Positions 1 to 8,448 of a DNA stretch of 32,021 nucleotides are shown here, in pieces (the stretch's first letter is position 1; each line of letters opens with the position of its first letter). This DNA comes from Deltaproteobacteria bacterium (GTDB lineage: Bacteria > Myxococcota > Myxococcia > Myxococcales > 40CM-4-68-19). A program made the translations under genes and the position numbers. The notes beneath the pieces are model-generated. The model saw only the letters and a program-made list of their open reading frames with translations, made no database searches and was not told where the DNA came from. The DNA lies in assembly GCA_005888115.1 (NCBI GenBank), contig VBKO01000059.1, positions 1-32,021 of the forward strand, in the 5' to 3' direction.

Positions 1-179
1 GCCACGGCGCGGAACCCGGCAGCCGCGAGCGCGGGCATCTGGTTGCGCCAAGTTACCCAGCACTCGGGGAAACCGTGCAGGAGCAGCACGAGCGGTCCCT
101 GCCCCATCTCGGCGCAGTGCAGCCGGACCTCGCCGATGTCGACGATGCGGTGAACCACGCCCGTCAGTCCCGATCCCAT
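1..179 (-). CDS. alpha/beta hydrolase (epoxide hydrolase-like), partial, N-terminus only, runs off the window
   Basis: Minus-strand translation from CAT at 177-179: [59 protein letters not shown]; the [10 protein letters not shown] motif is typical of alpha/beta hydrolase fold enzymes. Confidence 0.8.
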   Translation of the reverse strand, partial: MGSGLTGVVHRIVDIGEVRLHCAEMGQGPLVLLLHGFPECWVTWRNQMPALAAAGFRAV

Positions 180-556
180 CTCCCGTGGTTCCATCTCCGC
201 CCCCAACCCGGGTGGCCGTGGACCGCGAGGATCTCGCCGGACCATGCGTCCAGGTCGACCACCATATCGCTCTCGCGATGGCGCCACCCGGCCACGTCCA
301 GCCGCACGCGCCAGACGTTGCCCCGAGTCAACCGCGCCCCGTCGGGGCGACACGCGAGACCGCGGTCCCGGCAGTACCAGAGCGCTTCGGCCACCGCCCG
401 CCGCGGCGACAGCATGGCGGGAGGGGGTGGCGGTGGGGGGCGAGGTGGGGCGCCCCAAGCGGCGTGGAACGCGAAGACCTGCGCGAGCAGTGCAAGCACG
501 TTGTCCTCCGTCGTGGTTGTCGACGGATCGACGCGGCTCGCCCGGCCGGAATTCAA
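164..556 (-). CDS. hypothetical protein, 130 aa, proline tract, possibly a PepSY-like small domain
   Basis: ORF from a TTG start overlapping the stop of the preceding gene (TTGA); C-terminal half reads like a compact alpha/beta domain ([34 protein letters not shown]). Overlaps the start of the hydrolase gene. Confidence 0.6.
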   Translation of the reverse strand: MNSGRASRVDPSTTTTEDNVLALLAQVFAFHAAWGAPPRPPPPPPPAMLSPRRAVAEALWYCRDRGLACRPDGARLTRGNVWRVRLDVAGWRHRESDMVVDLDAWSGEILAVHGHPGWGRRWNHGRWDRD

Positions 557-780
557 ACGCTCGGCGGCTCGCCTGCGGGGATGCAGCAGACCCGCTCCTC
601 ACCGCAGTCGCAGACGTGGACCAACCGGTCGTCCGGACCTGCCGGCGACATGGTCAGCAGGCACCAATAGATCGCGCTGGAGTCGTTGCGGATCGCCCAC
701 AGGGCGCCCGGGTCGCCGTGCACGCCGCTCGTCTTGGCGCGCAGGAACTTGCAGAGCCTCGGCGTCTCGTCCGAGCTCAT
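553..780 (-). CDS. small Cys-rich hypothetical protein, 75 aa
   Basis: [19 protein letters not shown]...[25 protein letters not shown] overlaps the FAD-subunit stop codon (ATGA), six Cys in 75 aa. Confidence 0.7.
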   Translation of the reverse strand: MSSDETPRLCKFLRAKTSGVHGDPGALWAIRNDSSAIYWCLLTMSPAGPDDRLVHVCDCGEERVCCIPAGEPPSV

Positions 781-1745
781 GCCAGCCCTCCCGCCGCGCG
801 CAACGAGCGCAGCACCGCCGCCTGCAGCGCGGCGAGCTTGTGGCCGTTCTTGTCCAGCGGAGTCGCCCCGGAGGTGGCGAGCTGCGCGGCGGCGCGAGCC
901 GAGGACTCGTCCAGCTTCTTGCCGACCAGCGCCTTTTCCACCGCGGACGCGCGCCAGGGCACCGGGGCGGCGGCACCGAGCACGACTCGCGCCTCGCGGA
1001 CCGTGCCTCCGTCGAGGTCCAGCACCACCGCGGCGTCCGCCAACGGCCAGTCGAAGGTTTGCTTCTGCATCAGCTTCACGTATCCGCCACGGCGGCCAGC
1101 GGGGACCCGCACCTCGACGATCAGCTCGCCCGGCTGCAGCACGTTCTCCCGCGTCACGTCTTGCTCCGGCCGGACGAAGAATTGCTCGATGGGCAGCGTG
1201 CGCTCTCCGCGCGGGCCCCTCAGCTTCAGGGAGGCTCCCAGCGCGACCAGCGCCGTCGCGACGCCGCTCGGGTGCACGATGGCGCACAGGTCGTTGCCGA
1301 ACACGGCGTGTTCCTGGTTCTCGCCCAGCATCGCGAAGCACTCCGTCCCGCCCTTCTTCCGGCAGTGGAACAGCTCGCTGCGGAAGTACGGACAGCGCGG
1401 CCTTTGCGCCAGGTTGCCGCCCAGCGTGGCCAGGTTGCGGATCTGCGGCGTGCCCGCCCAGCCGGCGGCGAGCGCAAGGGTGTTCGCGCCCTTCACCATC
1501 AGCGGGTCCTCCGAAAGCCGCGCCAGCGTGACCAGCGGCCCGATGACCAGCGCGCCCTTCTCCTCGCGAAGGAAGTCCATCTCCGAAACCCGGCGCAGGT
1601 TCACCAGCGCCGCCGGCTGCGCGATCCCCTCCTTCATCAGATCGGTCACGTCCACGCCGCCAGCCTTGAAGAGCGCGCCCTGCTGCGCGCCGGCGGCGAT
1701 GGCGCCCGGAATGTCGGCCGGCTCGATCCAGGTGAAGGAGTTCAT
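777..1745 (-). CDS. xanthine dehydrogenase family protein, FAD-binding (medium) subunit
   Basis: MNSFTWIEPADIPGAIAAG...AALAAGWAGTPQIRNLATLGGNLAQRPRCPYFR: FAD-binding subunit of the molybdenum hydroxylase family; ATGA overlap with the upstream Mo subunit. Confidence 0.92.
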   Translation of the reverse strand: MNSFTWIEPADIPGAIAAGAQQGALFKAGGVDVTDLMKEGIAQPAALVNLRRVSEMDFLREEKGALVIGPLVTLARLSEDPLMVKGANTLALAAGWAGTPQIRNLATLGGNLAQRPRCPYFRSELFHCRKKGGTECFAMLGENQEHAVFGNDLCAIVHPSGVATALVALGASLKLRGPRGERTLPIEQFFVRPEQDVTRENVLQPGELIVEVRVPAGRRGGYVKLMQKQTFDWPLADAAVVLDLDGGTVREARVVLGAAAPVPWRASAVEKALVGKKLDESSARAAAQLATSGATPLDKNGHKLAALQAAVLRSLRAAGGLA

Positions 1746-4700
1746 GCGGCACCTCCCAGCGCGGCGAGCACCACGGCCGGCGTCATCGGTGTGTGGCGCA
1801 CGCGTTTGCCCGTGGCGTGGAAGACCGCGTTCGCCACCGCCGCCGCCGTCGGCACCGTCGCAGGCTCGCCGATGCCGCTGACGTCGGTGTTCGTCCGGCC
1901 GAGGTAGCTCTCGATGATGGTCGACTCGATCCTGGGCACGTCCTTGCTGCCAGCGATGCGGTAACGCTCCAGGTCGGCGTTCACCATCCGGCCGGTGGAC
2001 TGGTCGAGTGCGCGTCGCTCGAAAAGCGCGAAGGAGATGCCCTGGATGATGCCGCCGTTGATCTGCGACTCGAGCGCCAGGCGGTTCACCGGGCGCCCGC
2101 AATCGTGCACGGCCACGACGCGAAGGACGCGCAAGAGGCCCGTCTCGGTGTCGACCTCCACTTCCGCGAACTGCGCGCCGCCGATGGTGGTCGTGTAGCG
2201 GTCCTCCTTCCAGCCGCCGTAATCCTTGGCGCGCTCGCCGGTTGCGCGGACCGAACGGCCCTTCAGCTTGCGCGCCGCCGACCGCAGCTCCTGCTCGCCG
2301 GGAACCAGCCGCAACAGCTCGTCCCGTGCGCGCTCCGCGGCCAGGCGCACCGCGGGTGTCAGCATCTGCGTGGTCATGCTGCCACCGGAGGGCGGTCCCA
2401 TGGGGAAGCTGGTGTCGCCGATGCGCACCAGCACTTCCGAAGGACGGATGCCGAGCACCTCCGCGACCACCTGCGCCGCCGCCGTCCGGATGCCGCCACC
2501 GATGTCCGCCACGCCGGAGCGGCACTCGACGCTGCCGTCGTCGTGGATGAGCACCTCGGCCACCGAGGGCGGACCGTCGAAGTTGTACCAGACGCCCTGC
2601 GCGAACCCGACGCCGCGCTTCACCGGCCCGGGCTGGGCCCCCGCTTTCACCTTGCGCGCCCCCGCCCAGCCGATCTTCTGCGCCCCGATGCGCCGCTCCT
2701 CGCGCCGCGCCGGATGCGGGTCGTTCCGGTCGCGCAGCTCGAGCGGATCCATCCCCAGCCGGTGCGCGAGCGCGTCGATGGCCTGCTCGAGCCCGAAGGC
2801 GCCCTGCGGGTGCCCTGGCGCGCGGAACGCCGCCGACGGTCCGGCATGCAGGAATACGTCGGACTCCTCGATGTGCACCACCTTGGCGGGGTAGATGTTC
2901 TTCACCGGCCCCGAGCAGCCGGCCCCCGCGGCGCAGCCCGCGCTGCCAAACGCGTCGAGGCGCAGCGCGGTGAGCTGTCCCTCCTTGGTCGCGCCGATGC
3001 GCAGCCGCTGGATGGAGCTGGGACGGTTCCCCACCGCGAGGTGCTCGCCGCGGCGATCGAGGAACAGGCGCACCGGCGCGCGCGCCTTGCGCGAGAGGTG
3101 GGCGGCGATGACGCCGTGGTTGCCGGCGCCGAACTTCGCCCCGAACCCGCCGCCGGTGAACTCGCAGACGACGCGCACCTTGCTCTTCGGCAAATCGAAG
3201 AGCGTCGCCAGCTCCTCCTGCACGCTATGGATGCCCTGGGTGCTCTCGTAGATGGTGAGCCCGTCGGGCTTCCAGTCCGCGACGGCCCCGTGAGTCTCGA
3301 TCGCGGAGTGGGTCTGCACCTCGGTCGAGAAGCGCTCGTCGACGGTCACCGCGCTCGCCGACAGCGCCTCGTCGACGTTCCCTTCCTTGGGAATGGTCTG
3401 GACGTTGGGGCCGCGCACGTTGCCCCGCTGCGGCAGCCCCTTGGGCGCTCCGCCGCCTCCCGCGGTCGAGGGCTGCTCGACCGGTCCCTCGAAGACGAGC
3501 GGCGCGTCGGGACGCTGCGCCGCCTCGATGTCGGAGGCGTGCGGCAGCACTTCGTAGTCGACCTTCACGCGGCGCGCGGCGTCTTCCGCGAGCGCGCGCG
3601 TCGAAGCGGCGACTGCCGCGACCGGCTGCCCCTCGTAGCGCACGATCGGGTACTTGCCGGGCGCCTTGGCCTTGATGCGCAGCTCGGCGGGACCGAGGAC
3701 GCGCTCCACCACGTACGTCGCCTTGACCCCCGGCATCTTCTCCGCTGCGCTCAGGTCCACGTTGCGGATGCGCGCATGCGCATGGGGCGAGCGCACCATG
3801 GCCGCGTGGAGCATGCCCGGGAGCCGCACGTCGTAGCAGTAGCGGGCGCGCCCGGTGACTTTCTCGGGACCCTCGATGCGCGGCGTGGGCCGTCCGACCA
3901 CGGACAGCCGCGTCTCGGCGTCCCAGGGTCGGGGCTCGCCCTCGGGGATCTTGCGCTCCGCCTGGCGTACCGCCGCCCCGAGGACGCCCACCGCGACCTG
4001 TCGGTCCTCCCCGCCGCCCGCGCCGCTCTTCGCCGTCGACGTCGTGTCCCCGGTCGTGGTGCCCTTGGCGGGGCTCTCGTTGGCGGAACGCGGATCGGGC
4101 TGCGGGACGGGGGCCGCTCCAGCGCCGGTACCGCCGGATCCAGCGGCCTCCGGCGCGAAAGCGACCTTCCCGGCGGCCACCGCGAGCGCCGCCTCGAACA
4201 CCTTCGGATACGTCCCGCAGCGGCACAGGTTGCCGGAAACCGCCTGGCGCACTTCCGCTTCCGACGGGTGCGCGTTGCGCTGCAAGAGCGCGTGGCAGCT
4301 CATCACCATGCCGGGCGTGCAGAAGCCGCACTGGAGGGCGTCGTGCGCGACGAACGCCGCCTGGATGGGCGCGAGCTGCTCGCCGTGCGCAAGGCCCTCA
4401 ATGGTGGTGACCGGCTGCCCGACCGCGTCGAGCGCGAAGACGCTGCAGGAGGGCACCGGCTGGTTGCCGAGCATCACGGTGCACGCGCCGCACGCTCCGC
4501 GGTCACAGCCGATCTTGGTCCCCGTGAGACCGAGATCGTCGCGCAGCGCGCTGGCCAGCGTGGTCCGCGGCTCGACCGCCACGCGGTGCCGTTCGCCGTT
4601 GACCGTCAGCTCGATCTGCACGGCGCCGGGCCCGAGCTTACTCGCCTGCCCCGCCGCAGCCGACGCTTCCATCGCATCTCCCAGCAGCGCCGCTGCCCCG

Positions 4701-4762
4701 GTGAGCACGCCCGCGCCCTTGACGAAACCGCGCCTGGTGATCTTCAGCTTGTCGCCGGACAT
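1742..4762 (-). CDS. fused 2Fe-2S / molybdopterin-binding xanthine dehydrogenase-family protein with Tat signal
   Basis: N-terminal ITRRGFVKGAGVLTGAAALLG (Tat RR motif); CDRGACGACTVMLGNQPVPSC and CGFCTPGMVMSC...NLCRCGTYPK (two 2Fe-2S motifs); a large Mo domain follows, ending with GIGEPATVPTAAAVANAV (conserved catalytic Glu region). Start chosen at MSGDKLKITRR; an upstream ATG at 4777 is possible. Confidence 0.92.
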   Translation of the reverse strand: MSGDKLKITRRGFVKGAGVLTGAAALLGDAMEASAAAGQASKLGPGAVQIELTVNGERHRVAVEPRTTLASALRDDLGLTGTKIGCDRGACGACTVMLGNQPVPSCSVFALDAVGQPVTTIEGLAHGEQLAPIQAAFVAHDALQCGFCTPGMVMSCHALLQRNAHPSEAEVRQAVSGNLCRCGTYPKVFEAALAVAAGKVAFAPEAAGSGGTGAGAAPVPQPDPRSANESPAKGTTTGDTTSTAKSGAGGGEDRQVAVGVLGAAVRQAERKIPEGEPRPWDAETRLSVVGRPTPRIEGPEKVTGRARYCYDVRLPGMLHAAMVRSPHAHARIRNVDLSAAEKMPGVKATYVVERVLGPAELRIKAKAPGKYPIVRYEGQPVAAVAASTRALAEDAARRVKVDYEVLPHASDIEAAQRPDAPLVFEGPVEQPSTAGGGGAPKGLPQRGNVRGPNVQTIPKEGNVDEALSASAVTVDERFSTEVQTHSAIETHGAVADWKPDGLTIYESTQGIHSVQEELATLFDLPKSKVRVVCEFTGGGFGAKFGAGNHGVIAAHLSRKARAPVRLFLDRRGEHLAVGNRPSSIQRLRIGATKEGQLTALRLDAFGSAGCAAGAGCSGPVKNIYPAKVVHIEESDVFLHAGPSAAFRAPGHPQGAFGLEQAIDALAHRLGMDPLELRDRNDPHPARREERRIGAQKIGWAGARKVKAGAQPGPVKRGVGFAQGVWYNFDGPPSVAEVLIHDDGSVECRSGVADIGGGIRTAAAQVVAEVLGIRPSEVLVRIGDTSFPMGPPSGGSMTTQMLTPAVRLAAERARDELLRLVPGEQELRSAARKLKGRSVRATGERAKDYGGWKEDRYTTTIGGAQFAEVEVDTETGLLRVLRVVAVHDCGRPVNRLALESQINGGIIQGISFALFERRALDQSTGRMVNADLERYRIAGSKDVPRIESTIIESYLGRTNTDVSGIGEPATVPTAAAVANAVFHATGKRVRHTPMTPAVVLAALGGAA

Positions 4763-4814
4763 CGGGACCTCCGCCAAAGAGGGCCCGCATTAGCACTTGA
4801 TCGGAGCGCGCGCC

Positions 4815-5333
4815 ATGGCCACGGGAACGGTGCTGATGCTGGTCGGACCGGAGTACGAGGACCTGGAGGTCTGGTACCCCAAGTTGCGCCTGGAAGAAGC
4901 GGGCTACGAGGTGCGGGTCGCCGGCCTGGGGGAGAAGGAGTACCGCGGCAAGCACGGGTACCCCTGCAAGCCGGACGGCACCGTACGCGACTTCCCCGCT
5001 GCCGGCCTCGCCGGGATCATCGCCCCTGGTGGCTGGGCTCCCGACAAGATCCGCCGCGACCCCGAGGTGCTGGAGCGCGTCCGCCAGGTCCACGCCGCGG
5101 GCAAGCTGGTGGGCACCATCTGCCACGGCCCGTGGGTGCTCATCTCCGCCGGCATCGTGCGCGGCCGCCGGCTAACCAGCACCGTGGGGATCCGCGACGA
5201 CGTGGTGAACGCCGGCGCCGAATGGGTGGATCAGCCGTCGGTGATCGACGGCAACCTGGTCTCCTCGCGGGTCCCGAACGACCTCCCGGCCTTCGGCGTC
5301 GCGCTGCTCGAGGTGTTGAAACGCCAGCGCTAA
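4815..5333 (+). CDS. DJ-1/PfpI family protein (type 1 glutamine amidotransferase-like)
   Basis: MATGTVLMLVGPEYEDLEVWYPKLRLEEAGYEVRVAG...LVGTICHGPWVLISAGIVRGRRLTS; the nucleophile elbow ICHGPW is typical of PfpI. An upstream ATG at 4797 is also possible. Confidence 0.9.
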   Translation: MATGTVLMLVGPEYEDLEVWYPKLRLEEAGYEVRVAGLGEKEYRGKHGYPCKPDGTVRDFPAAGLAGIIAPGGWAPDKIRRDPEVLERVRQVHAAGKLVGTICHGPWVLISAGIVRGRRLTSTVGIRDDVVNAGAEWVDQPSVIDGNLVSSRVPNDLPAFGVALLEVLKRQR

Positions 5334-5342
5334 GCGGGACGG

Positions 5343-6491
5343 CTACGAGGCGCGCGGCCCCTCGCGGAGGCGTCGCCAGAACGCCAGTGTCTCCTCGGCG
5401 GCGCGCGACGGCGTGAATTCCCCAGCGCGCTGCCGAGCCGCCTCGCCCATCTTCCGCGCGGCAGGCAGATCGCCGAGCAGCTCGGCCAGTGCCGTGGCGA
5501 TGCGCGCGGGATCGGCGGCATCCACCACGCGGCCGTGCTCGCCGTCCCGCACCAGCTCGGCGGGCGCGCCCTCGTTTCCCGCCACGACCGGCACGCCGCA
5601 CGCCATCGCTTCCAGCACCCCGCGGCAAGCGCCGTCGTTGCCTTCCCGCAGCCACACGGCCACGTCGAGAGCGCGATACGTCTCGACGAGCCCCGGACCG
5701 CGCAGGTACCCGCCGAAGTGGATGCGCCCCGGCGCGAGCCGGCCGGCCAGCTCGCGCAGCGCGGGCTCGTCCTCGCCGCGGCCTACGAGCACGAGGTGCG
5801 CCTCCGGCACCTGCCGCAGCGCCGCTGCGAACGCCTCCAGCAGGATGCGCTGGCCGCGGTCCGGCTTCATCCGCGCCACGATGCCCGCGAGCGGCGCCTC
5901 CTCCGGCACCCCCCAGCGGGCGCGCAGCTCCGGCGCGCGACCCGGCGTGAACCACTGCGCGTCCACGCCCGCCGCGACCACCGCCATACGCGCCGGGTCC
6001 AGGCCCTGCGCGAGCAGCCGGTCGCGGTACGCCATCGAGTGCACGAGCACGCCGTCGCTGCGCCGGAGCGCCCACCTGCGCAGCCCGAGGACGCCTGGCG
6101 TGACGTCCACGCTCCGCTGAGCAGCGCGAATCACCCGTAGATCCTCGCGCCGCGTCCGCGATGCGGCCCACAGGCAGAGATGGTGGTCGTGCGCGAACGT
6201 GGCGTGGAGCACGTCGAATCGCCCCGACCGCGCCCACTCCGCGAGCAGCCGTGCATCGTGCAACGCATCGCCGGGACGGACCTTGCGCGACAGGCGCAGA
6301 TCCCGCTCCCAGGGCACGCCGGCGTGGGCGAGATGCTCGCCGAGGTTTTCGCCGGGCCGCACGGTATCTCCGGCGAAGCGCGCGTCGATGTCTCGCGCCC
6401 GAGCCTCGCGCCCGAGCGAGATCAGCCCCTCGGCGGGCCCGGTACGGGACGAGCTCGAGACGAGGAGCAGCGCCGCCCGGGGCCAGCTCAT
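5343..6491 (-). CDS. glycosyltransferase family 4 (GT-B)
   Basis: MSWPRAALLLVSSSSRTGPAEGLISLGREARARD...GIVARMKPDRGQRILLEAFAAALRQVPEAHLVLVGRGEDEPALRELA...EAMACGVPVVAGNEGAPAELVRDGEHGRVVD. Confidence 0.9.
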   Translation of the reverse strand: MSWPRAALLLVSSSSRTGPAEGLISLGREARARDIDARFAGDTVRPGENLGEHLAHAGVPWERDLRLSRKVRPGDALHDARLLAEWARSGRFDVLHATFAHDHHLCLWAASRTRREDLRVIRAAQRSVDVTPGVLGLRRWALRRSDGVLVHSMAYRDRLLAQGLDPARMAVVAAGVDAQWFTPGRAPELRARWGVPEEAPLAGIVARMKPDRGQRILLEAFAAALRQVPEAHLVLVGRGEDEPALRELAGRLAPGRIHFGGYLRGPGLVETYRALDVAVWLREGNDGACRGVLEAMACGVPVVAGNEGAPAELVRDGEHGRVVDAADPARIATALAELLGDLPAARKMGEAARQRAGEFTPSRAAEETLAFWRRLREGPRAS

Positions 6492-7522
6492 GCCGAGAGG
6501 GGTAACCGCCGCCCGGCGCGCAGGAGAGGCGCGAGCGCCTCCCAGGCGCGCTCTTCGCTCAGGTCCAGCATGCAACGGAAGTGCCCCCGCGGACACCTCG
6601 ATCGTCCGAAGAACGAGCACGGCGCGCACTCGACGCCGGCGAAGAGCATCGCGTGCCCGGCGAAGTCGAACATCGCCGGGTCGGTCGAGCCGAAGATCGC
6701 CAGCGTGGGAACTCCCAGTGCCCGGGCCATGTGCATGGGACCGCTGTCGTTGGCCACGAAGGCCGTGCAGCGCGAGATGAACCCGCCCAGCCCCGGCAGG
6801 TCGAGCTTGCCGGTCAGATCCGCCGCTCCGGGCGCCTCGCGCGCGACGAGCTGCCCGAGCGGCGCTTCCGATTCGCTGCCCTGCACCGCGACCTGCAGGC
6901 CGGCCGCGAGCGCCCGGCGCGCGAGCGCGGCGAAGCGCTCCGCCGGCCAGCGCTTCGTCTCCCAGTTCGCTCCCGGCGAAATGCCGACGAGCGGCAGTCC
7001 CGGATCGATCCGGTGCGCGCGCAGCACGCCGTCGGCGAGCTCGCGGTCGTCCGGTCCGAGGAAGTAGCGCAGCGTGCCGCGCGGCAGCGGCCTCCCGACG
7101 AGCTCCTCGACGGCGGCGTGATAGCGATCGGTGAACCGCATGGACGCGCGGTAGGGACGGAGCGCGAGCTTCACCGGCAAGGTGTCGCGGAAATCGCGCT
7201 TGCGCCACACCACCGACCGCACTCCGGGCATCTGCCAGCGCAGCAGCTTGCTGCGGATCTTGTTGTGCAGGTCGAGCACCGCCCCGGGGCGCTTCTGCCG
7301 CAGCCTTCGCGCGAAGGAGACGGGCCCCTCGCCGCGCCGCAGCTCGAGCACCTCGTCGACGTTGGGGTTGTGCCGCAGGAGGTGCGCGAGCCGCTCCTTC
7401 ACCGCCACGACGATGCGCGTCCCAGGCCAGGCGAGCCGCAACGCTTCCAGCGCGGGCGCCGTCAGCACAACGTCCCCGACCGCGCTGAAGCGCAAAACCA
7501 GCACGCTGTCGGGGACGTTCAT
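6488..7522 (-). CDS. glycosyltransferase family 9 (heptosyltransferase-like)
   Basis: MNVPDSVLVLRFSAVGDVVLTAPALEALRLAWPGTRIVVAVKE...GISPGANWETKRWPAERFAALARRAL...FVANDSGPMHMARALGVPTLAIFGSTDPAMFDF; ATGA overlaps on both sides. Confidence 0.92.
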   Translation of the reverse strand: MNVPDSVLVLRFSAVGDVVLTAPALEALRLAWPGTRIVVAVKERLAHLLRHNPNVDEVLELRRGEGPVSFARRLRQKRPGAVLDLHNKIRSKLLRWQMPGVRSVVWRKRDFRDTLPVKLALRPYRASMRFTDRYHAAVEELVGRPLPRGTLRYFLGPDDRELADGVLRAHRIDPGLPLVGISPGANWETKRWPAERFAALARRALAAGLQVAVQGSESEAPLGQLVAREAPGAADLTGKLDLPGLGGFISRCTAFVANDSGPMHMARALGVPTLAIFGSTDPAMFDFAGHAMLFAGVECAPCSFFGRSRCPRGHFRCMLDLSEERAWEALAPLLRAGRRLPLSA

Positions 7523-8403
7523 GCGCGCGCGCCGGCCAGGATCCGGTACGGGGCCTCCGCCGGAAGGCGGCAATTGGCGAGCGGGACGAGGAAGGTGTCC
7601 ACCAGCGCGTGCTGGCCGCGGATGCACGCATGCGACACGCCGTCGGTCAGGACCATCCACGCCTGGAAGGGAGCGAACGAGATCTCCCGCAGGCCCTCCG
7701 TGCTCCGCTGGAAGGCCGGAGTGTCCTTCATCCAGTTGTGGAAGCGGCGCATCGCCCGATCGTACGGCGAGGTGTCGACGACGCGCAGCATGGGGACGGC
7801 CCTGCGGCCCGCGCGGAGGACCGCCGCCAGGGCCCGCCCGGCCACGCCGGACGCGACGTCCGCCCGGTCGACACCGGCATCGCGCGCGTGCCGGCGGTAC
7901 AGCTCGGCGAAGGTCCCCTTGGTCACCCACACCCGCTCGCGCTCCGCGTTCACGTTGATGAAGAAGCGCAGGATGCGATCGCCGTGCGTCGCGCCGTAGG
8001 CGCCGGCGTCGACGTGCACCAGCTCGTTGCTCGCATGCGCGGACAGGTTGCGCCCCTGCTCCTCGAGTGGACGAAAGCTGGAGGTGCCCGGCTGCCAGCC
8101 ACGCGTGAACCCCGGCATGGCGCGCTCGAGGAACCCGCGAACGCGCTTCGAGTGCTGCCGCAGGATCGCCTGCGCCCGTCGCCGCACCTCCGGCGCTCCG
8201 CGCAGCCCGGTCAGCCGATCGGCCTCCGGGTAGTAGCTGACGTTCTTGCGCTCGAGAAACGGCCAGAGGCCGTCGCGCAGGAACTGCAGGTCGGAAGCCG
8301 CCGGCAGCTCGATGGGAGGGCGCGAGAAGCGCACGATGCGCCCGCGCTCCAGCGCTTCCGCCCACAGCTCTCCCGAGTCGTGCTCGCCGGCCTCCACCAA
8401 CAT
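7519..8403 (-). CDS. Kdo hydroxylase family protein (KdoO-like Fe(II)/2-oxoglutarate oxygenase)
   Basis: HVDAGAYGATHGDRILRFFINVN carries HxD; the distal region WMVLTDGVSHACIRGQHALVDTFLVPL carries the second His and an Arg typical of KdoO. Located in an LPS-type glycosyltransferase operon. Confidence 0.8.
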   Translation of the reverse strand: MLVEAGEHDSGELWAEALERGRIVRFSRPPIELPAASDLQFLRDGLWPFLERKNVSYYPEADRLTGLRGAPEVRRRAQAILRQHSKRVRGFLERAMPGFTRGWQPGTSSFRPLEEQGRNLSAHASNELVHVDAGAYGATHGDRILRFFINVNAERERVWVTKGTFAELYRRHARDAGVDRADVASGVAGRALAAVLRAGRRAVPMLRVVDTSPYDRAMRRFHNWMKDTPAFQRSTEGLREISFAPFQAWMVLTDGVSHACIRGQHALVDTFLVPLANCRLPAEAPYRILAGARA

Positions 8404-8448
8404 GGGCCGCGAACCATAGCACCGGTGCAGCGACAGAGGACAAAAGGA

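Noticed and set aside
75-5416. Long + strand ORFs 75..1907, 244..1881 and 1793..5416
   Set aside because: Arg/Ala/Pro-rich antisense shadows of the well-supported minus-strand XDH operon; no domain motifs.
5140-7631. Long minus ORFs 5140..6237 and the upstream part of 5343..7631
   Set aside because: Out-of-frame readings across the GT4 and GT9 genes; only the C-terminal part of 5343..7631 is a real CDS.
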